64,000 nt of DNA from Fusarium oxysporum f. sp. lycopersici 4287 (GCF_000149955.1 NC_030988.1:4234543-4298542), one strand, 5' to 3'. Counted from the first letter of the stretch, positions 46,540-59,149 are shown. Notes: generated by a model from the sequence alone, not told the origin. Program-made: numbers and translations.

Positions 46540-47801
46540 ATGCCTGGAGCTGTTCCAACGGCTGTACTACGTGCTTGGCGCTATTATAGTCCTGCCTCCT
46601 CCAGCATCTTGACCGATGAAGCTGCAGAACTGTTGAGTCAAGGCATAATGCTCACGACATCGTTGCAGCATATTCAACTCGGTGTTTATATCTTTGACTT
46701 AGTGATAGCGACGACCGCGATATGCTGCCGGCTATGGGCGCGATGGATCAAAGTAACCCCCTGGCAGATCAACGATTACCTCATGGTCGTCGCATATGTG
46801 AGAGACCACGCACCATCAACCATCTATTCAACACTAACGAAAAGAAGATCTCAGTGTTTGCAACGCTCAGTTTTGCGCTTTCTAGTACGTTATGTCTTCG
46901 CTTTTCACCTTCAACGACTGATAGTCTGTAGTTGTGACGCAGGGTAAGCTTGGTGTCCATCGTGCCGACTTAGTGCCTGAGCAGCACCTCGCTGTCGTTC
47001 GATATGTAAGCCAAGTATGAATCCTCTCCTATTCAGCAAATGAGGAAAAGCTAAACTAACTAGATACCAGGCCAACTTCATCATGTCTGCGATAATGATG
47101 CTCGCTACTACCATGGTCAAAATGTCCATCACCGAATTCTATCTCCATCTCTTCCCTCACAGGTGGATACGGTACATCTGCTATGTGCAGCTCGTCAGTC
47201 TCGCTCTCTTTATGGTCGCCCAGATGACAGCATATTTTACCATTTGCCGACCTTTGGCCTTAGTGTATGACTTCTCTGTGCCAGGGAAGTGCGGCGATCT
47301 TGTATCGTTCTGGCTCGCTGTCACCCTGATCGCTCTTTTCTTTGATGTCAGCTGCGTGGTCTTACCCCTTCCAATATTCTGGAGAATGAATCTTGAACGA
47401 AATAAGAAGTGGAAATTGACGGTGCTTTTCGGGCTGGGTTTCTGGTGAATTATTTTATATCCCACGGCGACATCCATGTTGACCTTTCGTTTAGTATCTG
47501 CGGCCTAACAGGCCTTCGAGTGTGGGTATACCGCAATATAGACTATACCGACTGGACCTTCGGTGCCGCTTACGGAATCATGCTCACAACTACCGAGCCG
47601 GTACTTGGGATCATCGCCGGTTGTATCCCCATCATGCTCCCGTGCTTTTCTCTTGTCATTGGAAGGATCAAATCTAGTTCATGCTCTGTTGAGCACGAAA
47701 AGACTAAGAGGTCAAGCGGTGTTGTGAAGGTTGGCGGGTCACGTCAATCCGATGCGTTCAGGCATCTGGAGGATCCTGGTTATGAAATGATGGAGGTTTG
47801 A
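46540..47801 (+). CDS. Pth11-like rhodopsin-domain integral membrane protein
   Basis: Five exons proposed: 46540-46797, 46848-46884, 46932-47005, 47071-47444 and 47495-47801, giving 349 codons in frame. The translation has seven hydrophobic segments with the fungal rhodopsin-domain landmarks WARWIKVTPWQINDYLMV, QGKLGVHRADLVPEQHLAVV, ITEFYLHLFP, and DYTDWTFGAAYGIMLTTTEP near the last helices. It ends in a polar cytosolic tail. Such proteins are plasma-membrane receptors or receptor-like proteins related to Magnaporthe Pth11; this one lacks a CFEM domain. Met at 46456 is an alternative start. No stops or shifts. Confidence 0.82.
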
Positions 47802-48075
47802 GTAAGCCATCGACATGATATCAGTAGTTCGACAGAAGGCTGAGTGAAGTGGAATAGATGGATTATCGTGCAGCGGGAACGGCAGGTCAATTGTAGGGTG
47901 GACGGTGGGTTAGACAGACTAGGGGCTAAGGTCCGGATTATTTCTTCAAAGCGCTATTAGGCATAAACTAGAAATAGATGTTGGCATAGTATTAGGCACG
48001 TTTGATTAGAGTAATTAAGTATCATGTTAATAACATTTTAACGTATATAATAAACGAGTTGGCCCGATAAGCGAA

Positions 48076-49381
48076 TTGGCCAAAATCGTAATACTCAGTA
48101 ACCGAAAGAACGGTATTCAATCACGACATGATATTATGGCAAACTCGCGGAAGCTATCCAATCTAGAGGAGCAGACATTACTTCGGTATATTTCAGATAT
48201 AGATTCGCGAGGATTTCCTTCCCAGATCTCTATTGTGGAAGAAATGGCTAATCGACTCCTGAGTCCTTGCTGATCGCGATGCGTTACAAGTCGGCAAGCG
48301 CTGGATTATCAATTTTATCAGGCCACAACCAGAGCTTAAGATGCGTTTCCAGCGGAGATATTAATATCAGAGAGCCAGATGTGAAGATCCAACTGTTATT
48401 CACAAGTGGTTTGAGCTCGTGCAGAACATGATTGCAAAATATGGTATACATATGGATGATATCTATAACTTTGACGAGACTGACTTTATGATCGGTATGA
48501 TTTCAACCGGCAAAGTAGCCACAAGTGCAGAGAGGCGTGGAAAGCCAAAATCAGTGCAGCCTGGAAATCGGGAATGGGTTACAGTAATTCAAGCGATCAA
48601 TGCGGAAGGTCGAGCGATCCCGCCGTTCATTATAGGTTCGGGCCAGTATCACCTCGCCAACTGGTACCGAGAAAACAACCTCCCAGGCGATTGGACTATT
48701 GCAACATCCCAAAATGGCTGGACTAACAATGAGACGGGCCTCGAGTGACTAAAGCAGTTTGACCGGTCTACAGTCAAGCGATCCAATAGTCGCTATCGTC
48801 TTCTGGTCCTTGATGGCCACGATAGCCACCACTCGGTCGACTTTGAGACATATTGTAAGGAGAACAAGATCATCACGCTTTGTATGCCGCCTCATTCGTC
48901 TCATTTACTTCAGTCTCTTGATGTCGGGTGCTTTTCCATGCTTAAGCAGGCATATGGCCGGGAAATCGAGCATCTGATCCGATGCTCTATAACCCACGTT
49001 TCCAAGACCGAGTTCTTTCCGGCTTTTTATGCCGCATTTGAGGCCACTATGACAGAGGAAAATATCAAAGCAGCTTTCAGAGGTGCCGGGCTTGTTCCAC
49101 TTGATCCGGAACATGTGGTCTCGAAACTTGATGTGCAGCTACGGACTCCAACGCCAGTTGAGGAGGAGACTGGCCCCTCTACCCCATGCGTCTCGAAGAC
49201 GCTAAAGACGGTGCTTGAGGCCGGGTCGCAATCGGAATATCTCGTAAAACGGATCAGAAGGCATCACAGCAGCTCACCAGAGTCAGTTCTGGAAGCATTG
49301 AAGTCTCTTTCCAAGGGGACCAAGGCGGTCATGCATAAGGTTAGCCTAACGAGGCGTTGTAGCCAGACTGGCTGGAACTGA
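48076..49381 (+). pseudogene. Decayed pogo/Fot-type transposase
   Basis: An N-terminal CENP-B-like HTH (LSNLEEQTLLRYISDIDSRG) ends in a frameshift near 48265. The second frame carries the DDE_1 domain: YNFDETDFMIGM, LLVLDGHDSHHS, then PPHSSHLLQSLDVGCF. It is interrupted by TAA near 48361 and by TGA at 48746 (in GLExLKQF). The C-terminus extends to 49381. Three lesions make it inactive. No terminal repeats were identified. Confidence 0.88.
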
Positions 49382-49676
49382 TGACCTTTTGCAATAGGGT
49401 TATTATAGCCATCCGCCTTGCGACAAGTGCCTCCAGCTCCTTTCTATGTCAGGCGAGGAAAGCAATTGATCCCGGAATCATAGGTTAGTATAATCCCTCA
49501 AAACAGCATAAGAATGATATTTTTAATAGTGATAAAAATGAAGTGAGTTAATTTTATATTCGCTATATCGAGAAAAAGGAAGAATCAGAATGGTCAAAGA
49601 CAATGAGTTTTCCGAATAAAATGAGAAATATATACACTTAGAACCAGCATCAATCCATCTTCAGACAAGAGACTGT

Positions 49677-50081
49677 CTAGTTGCTCCTCCACTTGCTGTC
49701 ATCAAAACCAGTTCCCTTGCCCTCGTACTTACCAGGAGTCCACTTGCCATCATCAAAATTGTTGCCCTCACCCTCGTATTTTCCAGGCTTCCAGGAGCCA
49801 TCGTCGTTCCTCTTGATCTTGGACTTGTCACCGGGGTACTTGGTAGGCGTCCACTTGCCATTATCGTGGCCAGTACCTTCGCCCTCGTACTTGCCGGAGT
49901 GCCAGGACCCATCATCGTTTCTCTTATCATATTTCTCGGCAGCCCACTTACCATCGTCAAAGTGGGCTCCCTTGCCTTCGTATTTGCCAGGAACCCATTT
50001 ACCATCGTCGGCGGGCTTGTTGGTAGGAAGTGCCAGAGCCGTGACGGCAAAGGCAAGAAGAGCATAGGAGTAGCGCATCAT
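49677..50081 (-). CDS. Small secreted repeat protein with kexin sites
   Basis: 134 codons from the ATG at 50081 (an ATG at 50078 follows at once). The signal peptide MMRYSYALLAFAVTALALP is followed by repeats of the form DDGKW-x-PGKYEG-x-G, about six W-containing units. Two Lys-Arg sites (DKR-NDDGSW and IKR-NDDGSW) sit at repeat boundaries, fitting cleavage by Kex2. The mature product would be short, highly charged, Gly/Asp/Lys/Trp-rich and Cys-free. It has the layout of kexin-processed repeat proteins (repellent-type or RiPP precursors), but no tailoring genes are nearby. A longer upstream in-frame extension to 50213 is less likely because the signal peptide would be internal. Function unknown. 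Confidence 0.8.
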   Translation of the reverse strand: MMRYSYALLAFAVTALALPTNKPADDGKWVPGKYEGKGAHFDDGKWAAEKYDKRNDDGSWHSGKYEGEGTGHDNGKWTPTKYPGDKSKIKRNDDGSWKPGKYEGEGNNFDDGKWTPGKYEGKGTGFDDSKWRSN

Positions 50082-50994
50082 AGATGGTGTAAAGGATGAG
50101 TAAAGAAGGTTGAAGCAAAGACAAGGTCTCAAGTTGAAAGAACCAAAGATTGGAGGGTTGTGCGTGAGCTGTGTTGATTGTTGAAGGGTTGATAGTGATG
50201 ATGATAGATACAACGGCGGGATATCGTACCCTTTTTATCATTGTAGCTGTCAATCATGTGGGCTCATGATGTTCAATGTGCTTCCTTTCCTACACCAAAA
50301 CTACGAAGGCCGAAGTTCCAAAACTAACCTCGGGATCTGTCCATGTCACCATTTGCGTGAGGCAGTGACATGATGACAGCTGATGTCATGTTCAGCCGCT
50401 TGGTAGCTCTGACCTCAATCACCAGCAGCCTTTTACTGCTCATTTCACAGTTATCTAACAAATGCTTTCACCTGCGGATAGACCGTCCCAAATGAAATCA
50501 CGCCATCTAACCGAAAGCTAGCACCACTGGCGGCACAGCATAGCTTCGGCCAGCTCCACTGAGCCCCATAGAGAGCCTTGAGCTAAAGGGGCTGTGCTTG
50601 AATGGCCCCGTGGCGTAGCGTCAGAAAAGAAATTGTTCTATCTGGATGATTGATGATGGCGACTCCATAATAATGTCTTCAGACCCTGTACAGAGGCTTA
50701 TACTAGCCAATCAGAGAAGTGGACACCGGAGAAGGCGACTGACCCGCTGACGTGAGCCCCGAAGTTCGCTCACAGTGGCTGGCGGAGCTGAAACGCGCTG
50801 ACGATTCAATTGAGACTTGCCAGTTGGTAAATCTCGTGTAATTGACAACGCTGGTAAAACAGCGAGTTGGCAGTGCACGATGGGCCTCACAAGCTGAGAA
50901 TGAGGATAGTATAAGGATGCCCCAGTGTACAAGTCATGGAACTGTTCTCCCTTCACTTGCCATCTCGCCCTCTTTCCAATCCAGCTCACTAATC
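50082..50994. other. Divergent promoter region
   Basis: Lies between the divergent secreted-repeat and metalloprotease genes. No gene supported. Confidence 0.45.
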
Positions 50995-52182
50995 ATGAAG
51001 ATTCTGTTTCGTTCTATTCTTTGGCTTGCTGTAACCAGCGCTGCTGCCTGCAAGCCAGCACCCCCTAAGTCGAAAACCACTTGCAAGTTGGCTGCCATTG
51101 ACAACGTGGATCTAAGTGTCGGCTTCAACTACAATGGGGACTGTGCCCCAAGCACCGGAACTCTCAACGGCTTCATGATCTTTGTCGACTTTTCCGATGC
51201 CGAACCTGCTCAGGGTGAAACCCCCCAATCGCTCTACGACGCCGTGGTCCCCCAAACAGCCGAATGGTACAAGCAGGCCTCTCACGGGGCTCTGTCTTTC
51301 CATGTCACGGCTGATCTGTCCAAGTTCTACCGCATGCCCACATCTGCTGCATCTTATGGCTGGGAGTGAGGTCTCACGTGGGCAGAACATCAAGAATACA
51401 TCCAGGATGCTCTCGACGCCTATACGGCCAAAGGCACTCGCCCCCCACCCCCCGAGTCGGATGTCCTCTACGTTGTTCCCGTAAATAGCGCCGGTGGCAG
51501 AGGAATCTCTCGATCCATCACCTTTGTTACACGAGCCAACACCAGACAGGGTGATAATGTTGCCAGGAAGACCGTCACCGTTGGAACCGACGCAGTAACA
51601 ACTTGGGGGCCGAAAAGCTGGATTGCATTGGCTCACGAAACGGGACACACCATGTGCTTGGCTGACTTCTACCCGTTTGAGAATCTTGGCCTGGGTTACT
51701 ACGTCGGTGGCTGGAGTGCCATGGGGGACGTCTCTGGCATTGGCCCCGATTTCTTCGCCTGGGATAAGTGGCGCCTGGGTTGGATCAATGACAAGTCTAT
51801 TGACTGTGTATCGGAGCGAGGAACTACTCAGCACACTCTTACTCCACTAGAGCTGAAGACTTCTGACAATGACATCAAAGCCGTTGTCGTCGCCGTGAAC
51901 CAAACCTCAGCACTTGTCGCAGAGGCCCGTATACCGGAGGGTCTTGACTCAGGCGTCTGCGCCCCCGGTGTCTTGCTCTACACGGTTGACACCTCGGTCA
52001 AGACAGGCTATGGTCCTGTCCGTGTTCTGGATGTAACCCCAGGATCAGGTGGCTGTGGTACTGATAGTGTCTACGACAAGAACGATGGAACGCTGTCCCT
52101 GGTTCCTGGCTGGGGAGTTGAGGTTACTGTAGTCAAGCAGACAGAGAAGACCTATACCATTCAAGCTGGCGCTGAGTTTTAG
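50995..52182 (+). CDS. Secreted M6-type metalloprotease with one TGA
   Basis: Starts MKILFRSILWLAVTSAAA, a signal peptide. The frame is open for 124 codons to TGA at 51367-51369, then continues in phase to 52182 (396 codons in all). Domain features: FMIFVDFSDAEP, WYKQASHGALSFHVTAD, and the zinc site HETGH (H214, E215, H218) followed by GGWSAMG, as in immune-inhibitor-A-like (M6) peptidases. The TGA lies in SYGWE-stop-GLTWAEH and is explained by one CGA-to-TGA change. All else is intact, so this is a very young pseudogene or a read-through candidate. Secreted proteases of this type degrade extracellular proteins. Confidence 0.8.
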
Positions 52183-53796
52183 GTGTTAGAGTTTATATTA
52201 GAGGTGTTTTTGGAGCGTAATAGAGTAGACAATCAAGAAAGAGATAGCCAGTAGACGGGGTCAGGGTTATAAGAAGTGCTTCATTCAAACTGTGTGCCAA
52301 AACCCATGATCTAAGCAGAAGTCAATTGCCCACCTTACATAACTCTATTATACGTTCATTTATGTAATGACTTCAGAGATGTTGGATTATCCTTTTCATT
52401 CTTTCCCCATCTTGAAAAGTTTTAGCTACTGCGGCGTAATATGGAAAATGCCACGTGATTGGCTAACTCAGAATGCGAAAAGGGTCTGGCGCCTTGAATC
52501 CTTCAACCAATGTTATTCGACAAGCAATGTTTTCAACCCCCTTCAACTTGTACCCTTCTAAGCTTCTCGGATCCGCCTGACAGAACTGCTCACCTCTCAA
52601 AATGGTTTCCTACACTGAAATAAGAGCCTCTAACTCTCTCATAAATAATGCCCCAGCCCCAAGCGTTGGATGCAGTTTGCTGAGGCTCCTGTCGCAGCGA
52701 TGAACCCTGTAATAATGATTTGGGCCTTCAATTTTGATAGAGATACTGATATGCTGAGTCATCGGACTCTTTTGTTATAGCTTTTTGTTGACTTAGAAAT
52801 AACAAGTTATGCTTACGTGGTCCCTGAAATTCTCTCATACTTATTTACAAGGCCTACAATTAGTACAAACAGATGTGCACCCCAATAAGTGAATCTATTC
52901 GGCGAGAGCGTCTGACATTGCAGGTGCAGCTGAAGTATGCTTAATCGGGTAGTATATGTCTCAAAAAGGCTAGAAAGGCTTGGTGAGACCCGGATGCAAA
53001 CTTTTAGCATCTCACTGTCGTACGATTCAATGGAACATTACATCTTTTGAGAGAGGGGCATCCACTCGAACTAGCACTCTAAGATTCTACATCATGAATC
53101 TGGACCCATATTCAAGCTGACTACGGCGCTCGTCTTACTGTCGATGCCCGACGTCAAGGAGGATTTGCTGTGAGATTACCTCGTGATCCTAGGTGAAGAT
53201 GACTCGAAAGGAGTTCACGATTTGATCCTGGAAAAAGATTGAGTTCTGGGTGCTGAGATCCGTTGCTTTGAAGGATCAATGGCTATTCCAATCCATTGGC
53301 GGCAGGGATGGGGATACTCTTTTGTCTCTAGCTTTGGCCTCGTCAGCGCAAGTTATTCTTCTCCAATCGATTAACACAATATGCTTATTTCGATACCAGA
53401 TACTTCTACACCGCAACGCCCAATTACGAGCTACAATATAGGAAAACACAACAACTGCGAGAACTGTGGTTTGTGGAATTAACATGTTATGGTTACGCCA
53501 AATAGGATCGACTCCTTCCATAGAGCAAGGCACAGGTCACACAGCCCCCAACCCAATTTTATGTGTTAGAGTATGATTCGAGGAAGATTCGGCGAATCTC
53601 ATCGGGCACTTGGTGGATCCCCGAAGCAGACAGTGAGATTTAGTCATCGGGAACTAGGGAGTAGATCCACAAGGTACGTAGTGATATTTAGCTAATAGGC
53701 AAAGGCCAAAGGCTAAACAGCAGTTAATGACGGCGTACAGTAGACCTCAGCTCAATTTTCTCACTCTTCAACTATATCTGTCGGAGATTAGTGGCA
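52183..53796. other. Intergenic stretch, nothing assigned
   Basis: No supported gene. Frames of 60-85 codons lack features. Confidence 0.45.
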
Positions 53797-54217
53797 ATGG
53801 CACTCCAACCCCGTGCTTTGTCCAAACAAACAAATTGTTCAATCACCTCCTTACCTTGTGAAATCATCAGTTCCATCACCGATCACCTCGACCAAGCCGA
53901 TATCAAATGCCTCCTCCAGACATGCCGAAACCTCGTCGCGACTATGACGCCAATAATGATGCGGCGAGACATCGATGACGGTATATACAACTCTCTATCC
54001 TGGGCCTGCTACTTTGGCGACGCGGCCATCGGGAGACGCTGCTTGGATATGGGGGCTTCCCCAGATGCCGCCTTTCTCCATGATCCGGACCGACGTCTTC
54101 TTCCATTCCAGAGAAAACCAAATTGGCCTGACACATACGAACGTGGTTTGACTGGCTATTCCTACGAGGTCACCGTCCATCCGACCAGGAAACTCGGCCG
54201 CATCCCGTTATTCTATC
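53797..54217 (+). pseudogene. F-box gene truncated by hAT insertion
   Basis: From ATG 53797 the translation gives an F-box (ITSLPCEIISSITDHLDQAD, then CLLQTCRNLVA) followed by the start of an ankyrin-like stretch (LSWACYFGDAAIGRRCLDMG). About 140 codons on, the frame meets the hAT terminal repeat at 54218 and ends in it. Past the other end of the transposon (57207) only about a dozen codons are open, so the C-terminal part is not recoverable. Would have been an SCF substrate receptor. Confidence 0.75.
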
Positions 54218-57206
54218 CAGTGCTGGATAGCCACGCGTGTTGTTTCATACTGTTTCATATGAAACTGAAACAGTCCCTGGACCCGGTTTCGTATGAAACA
54301 GTAACTCCCCCAGTTTCATATGTTTCAGTCGGTTTCATATGTTTCATATACGCCCGATGAGTCCCAAATATCTTAGTACTTAACCAAGAAAATTTTGCAA
54401 ACCAAATGCCTTCAACGCAGTTAGAAACTTGCTAATAGTAAATATGTGTCGCATATCACCACTAGGTTCGTGCGACTGGATGTGAAACGCGGCCCGTACT
54501 TTGGAGTCGTGTCTCCGGTTTTACGTCCAGCTTGTCGCATCAAGGACTCCAATCCTAACGACATGAGCTTAAATAGCTGTGCCCGAACACATGGCGGTTC
54601 AATTTCATTTGTTCTTTAGTTAATTCTTATCAGTTGACTGGTGCCATCACTGATCCCTGTGGAATTAATTGTCCGACAACATGTCATCAGCTTCGCCCGC
54701 TCCCTTGTTATCGGAGCCTTCTGATGAGCTCTTGGGGTCTGCTTCTCCTGGTTCTCCCGTTCCCGCGAAGCACACATTGGATCACTCTCTCTCTCTGATC
54801 GGGCTGGCAAGCGCGCCAAAGGCCGTACGAACAAAAGCACTTGGAACGAGGCGCGTGGCCCTTATGAAGAGAGAGGGGAGAAAGCTCGCGATACCTCATA
54901 CCACGAAATTTGGTACTGCAAGCACTGCGACTCCACGAAAAAGCCTAATTCGATAACGACGAACCTGAGTCGAGCCCGCAAGCACCTGCGGGACTTTCAT
55001 GGCATCCGGGTGATAGAGCATGTGGGAAGGTCGGATCTGAAGAAGCAGCAACATGGCACCATTACGGACTTGTTCGGAAGGCAGGAGGAACGTCAAGCCA
55101 GTCGAGACCTTACTGAGGAAAAATATTTGGCAAACGCTATTAATATTCCTGCATTCGAGAAAGCACTTGCCAGGCTTCTTGCGGTTCGCAATATCGCCCA
55201 CACATTCATCGAGTACCCCGAGTTTCATGCTGTTATACTCTCCTGCAACTATATGGCCCGGGACGTCCTCCTACGCAGCCGCAGAGCGGTGCCGAAGCTT
55301 CTCAAAAAGACTTTCGCTCAACAAAAACAAGGACTCGTCAAGAAGCTTCATAATTCTCTCTCATCTATGGTCCACTTCACCATTGACATGTGGACCTCAT
55401 CGGAACAGAAGGCGGCATACCAGGCAATCGTGGTCCATTTTGTAGATGCGGAGACGAGAGGAGTCGCTCAAGCGTTATTGTCGCTGCGCGAGTTCAAAGG
55501 AAGCCACAACGGGAAATTGCAAGCCAAGGCTTTCCTGGAGGTTGTCGAAGAGTACGATCTCAGAGGAAAGGTTGGCTACTTTACGATGGATAACCACGAC
55601 GCTAACGACACTATGCTTGACGATATCGCAAAAGAGATTGATGGTTTAGATCCGGTTGCCAGGCGACTACGCTGCAGTGGCCACATCATGAACCTCATCG
55701 TTCAAGCCTTCCTCTTTCGGAGTAAAGCAAAGAAGATTCAAGAGGATGAGAGAGAGGGGATTGATGAGGCGTATGAGCGGCTGTGCAGGCTATCCGAAAG
55801 AGAAGAAGGGGGCATTATTACGAAGGCACAAGCTACCGAGGAATGGCGGGAGTTTAGTGTTCTGGGGAAACTTCACAACTTGTGCATATATTCAAGGAGC
55901 TCTACCAGCATTTACAACGACTTCAAGGCCGAGATTGGCAGGGCCTTGCCGAGGGACAATGACACACGTTGGAATTCATGGTTTCGCCTCATTGACGTGG
56001 CAATTGAGAATCGGGCAAAGTTCATGGATTGGATTCAAGAAAATCATGCCAAAATCGAGAAAGATGCACTGGACCACAACGACTGGAACGAACTAGGAGA
56101 TATTCATGCGTTCTTACAAGTATTCCACCAGATCTCGGTGCGCCAAGGCCGGGAGAATACACTCGATGAAGTTCTCTCCCATATGGATTTCTTCCATCAT
56201 CACTTCACGCGGACTAAAAACCGGGCTTTCAGTGGCCCACGCTTCTATACGCGCTTTCACGTGGCTTGGCTAAAGTTCGAGAAGTATTACCAGCTTACCG
56301 AACAAGCCCCGGTGTACGTGGCCGGTATTCTCCTCCACCCAGCACTCCGAAAGAGCTATCTGAGTGAGCAGTGGAAGAGAAACCCAGCCTGGGTCAGCAA
56401 TGCCGTGAAGGCTGTAAGGGAGATCTGGTCCACAGACTACAAGAGCTACCAGCTCCCAGATGAACAACAGGAGAAAGAGCAAGAACTCGATGAGTTTGAT
56501 CGCTGGAGGCAGAAGGTGTACAGCACAGCGAGTGAGGTGAAGGATGAATTCGACCGCTTTATTTATGTAAGTAATTTGAAGGCTTCTAATGGCCTGGTTT
56601 TGATGATGCTTCGCAGGGCTCACAGGTTGGGATTGGACAACAAACGGCCTTACAGTGGTGGCTTGAACCGACCCAGCGAGAGAATTTCCCCCTCCTCTGC
56701 CGTATGGCTATTGACATATTCTGCATCCCCCCCCATGTCTACGGAAGCAGAGCGAACCTTCTCAGGCGCAAGACGGCAGGTTAGATGGGATAGAAGTAGC
56801 ATGTCTGCCAAAATGGTAGAGGCATGTGAGTGCATTAAAAGTTGGATAAGCGTTCCAAAGGGAAAGAGCAGGCCGCTTCTTGCAGGGGTGTTTAGGGAAG
56901 CGGAGGATATCGACGCGGCTGTAAGGATACTCCAAGAAGATATAGAGAGGAGTAAGAGGGCAGAAAGTGATGGCGAGCCTAGGGAATTGGTAGTGTAGGT
57001 AGGCAGATAATACCAAACATCTTTGGGGTACTTGGAGATAAGGAGTATATCGATGCCGAGCTTGTCAAAAATTTGGACTGCAACTGGATATTGTTTCGTA
57101 TGAAACTGAAACCGGTTCATATGAAACTGAAACTATACTGACGCCCGGTTTCGTGAAACTGAAACTCCCCCCAGTTTCAGTTTCATAGCGTGGCTATCCA
57201 GCACTG
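54218..57206 (+). mobile_element. hAT transposon (third family)
   Basis: 2989 bp with ends CAGTGCTGGATAGCCACGC and its complement, and many subterminal GTTTCATATGAAAC-type repeats at both sides. The encoded transposase is nearly complete. The adjacent 8-bp sequences (ATTCTATC and GTTATCAG) do not match, so the duplication is lost or altered. Confidence 0.9.
54669..56998 (+). CDS. hAT transposase with a frameshift in a CT repeat
   Basis: ATG 54669 opens a Ser/Pro-rich N-terminus. At about 54785-54796 a CT microsatellite puts the frame out of phase. The other frame, open from about 54728, carries the BED finger (IWYCKHCDSTKK ... RKHLRDFHG) and then continues without a stop to 56998. It includes the catalytic core (FTIDMWTSSEQKAAYQ, YFTMDNHDAND), the DNDTRWNSW block and the dimerisation motif (SPPMSTEAERTFSGARRQV). 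A difference of two bases in the CT run would join the two frames. Otherwise no lesion is seen, so this is a nearly intact transposase. Confidence 0.87.
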
Positions 57207-57332
57207 GTTATCAGAGTCGACTTGCCCGTCTCTGTGGCCGTCTGATCCAGGCATCGTTTTCTTCTTGTCTGGTTGAATTTCGGCATGTATGAGCGCTTTC
57301 CGTCGTGAAATCGGCTAGTTCCTAGTTACTCG

Positions 57333-58545
57333 CTAGCCTGAAAGGATGTTTTTCTTCGTCATACCCACTTCCCTGGCTTTGGCATAAGCCTTGATGAAGT
57401 TGACCTTGTCCACGGGCGCAGAATCCGTCAGGCTTGCCAGTTTTTGGAGTTCTTTTCGATATGCAGCCTTGGATGTGTTGAAAACACCATTAGCCAGTGG
57501 CTGTAGGTCATTAGAGCAATGTGCAGGCAGGTAACAGCAATACACGTTGTTTAAAAAAGACGTGGCCATCCACTCATCCTGGAATTTCAGTCAGCGATAT
57601 TTCTGATCGAGAACAGGTAGACACCCACAGATACATGGCTCCCATGGCCATCTAATATGATGAGCCTTGCATCAGACTCATCTGCTGGATGGATTTGGGG
57701 CAGATAAACCTCTTTGAGCCACTCGACCGCGATATGGTTGTCTGTCCAGCCGTTATCGGACGTGATATAATACCAGTCGGCGATCTTGTTAAACCCATCA
57801 ATAACCACTGCTTCTGAAGTTCTTTGCCCTTGAAGATAATTCCCGGCTTTAGAAGACGGCCATCTGCAGTGACGGCTTCGGTAAAACTAGTCCAAGTGCT
57901 GGACTGCGAGCCTTTGAGGAAGGCCTTCCTCCTGGGATCGCTACTGCCAATTACCAGGGAATCCAAACCTAGATTTGCAACTTATTGGTAAGTCTTGTAT
58001 CAGAAGTGGTCAGTACTCACCAAATCCAGCCATGATACCGCCCTCGTCAACCTTAACCGTGTTCTCAGGCTTGATCCAGCCATATTCGCTCTCCCGGATA
58101 TTAAAGTACCAATTGACGGCCATTGGGGTAAAAGAATTGAACCTTGCAGCTTCCTGGCGTTTTCCTACCTTCGTATCGATCTCTGGATGGCGTTTAATAA
58201 ACCTGGCTAGCCAGTGTACACCGATAGGCCTTTCCCGGCCCTGCTATCTCAACAGGGCAGCTACGGTGGCGCGAACTTGACTGTGGGAAGGAGCATAGCC
58301 CAAGGCCTCTTGTCGAAGTATCCATGTAACTAATCTAGCCTCTTGGGATTTGTATAACAGCTAGGCAGGTTGGGTGACCTCGGGCTTTGACGGTAGGCCT
58401 CTTAATCGGTCAGACAGAGTGGTTTGGGGCATTCCATGCTTCTGGGCGGCCTGGTGCTGCGAGAGGAGATTATCTGTAACATCCAGTATAGCTTCAATGA
58501 CATCATTCTCTGTATAGGACTGTTGAGGCAATTTCAAGGCGATTA
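57333..58545 (-). pseudogene. Decayed pogo/Fot-type transposase
   Basis: Minus strand, from a pipsqueak-type HTH (YTENDVIEAILDVTDNLLS, 58545-58370) through WYFNIRESEYGWIKPENTV and VDEGGIMAGFG (58125-58020), SDNGWTDNHIAVEWL (near 57750) and LIILDGHGSH (near 57650), to a C-terminal piece ending at 57333. The DDE_1 catalytic Asp motifs are visible. Several frame changes and stops separate the pieces. No clear terminal repeats found. Confidence 0.85.
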
Positions 58546-58729
58546 AAGGAAGCTGCTATAGATAAAAATTTGAAGAAATTTCGGGGAGGCTGGGTGATGA
58601 AGGAGACATTTGAGAAATTTTACCTTAGTGCCATGCGACCAAACTGCTTGTGTAAAATACAAATGAATATGCCAATATGAAACAGCATGAAACTCTCAGT
58701 AAGACACAATCTGTTTCATGTAAATAACT

Positions 58730-59029
58730 TCAATTTTGGCCAAGCACTGTGCAAGTGAAGTTGGACATTTTGTATGGGGAAATTCTTTTTTCGCTGACCG
58801 GTAGGTGGGTATGACCGGCAGGTGGGTACTGCATGGTAGGCGGACGACACCATCGACCGCATGCGTAGGTGATAATCTGCCTGCCGCTAGTTGATCGTGA
58901 AGATCTTCCAGTTATGAACGCGTATCCTCTCGGTGCTGCCCACTTGTTGATAGCGGCGAGCAGAGCCTCTCGTGAATCGTATGTACCCTCTGGCGGGAGC
59001 ACATCATCAGGAAACGTCGCTTGGGCCAT
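58730..59029 (-). pseudogene. Mutator-like transposase N-terminal fragment
   Basis: 99 codons from ATG 59029: LPPEGTYDSREALLAAINKW and GYAFITGRSSRSTSGRQIITYACGR resemble the FAR1/WRKY-GCM-type N-terminal domain of fungal MULE (Hop-like) transposases. The frame ends at 58730 without the catalytic domain. Confidence 0.65.
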
Positions 59030-59149
59030 GATGAAGCCCGCACCTAGGGACTACAGTTGTGACGAGCAAAGCAGCAATGGGTGCAGCCCCTGAAAACCGC
59101 GACAGTGGAGTTTGGGCCAAATTGAGGGCTGACATAATCCGCACGCCTA

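Noticed and set aside
49681..50067. 128-codon plus-strand frame opposite the secreted repeat protein
   Set aside because: Antisense of a repetitive gene; the repeats keep the opposite frame open. The minus strand has the signal peptide and stop context.
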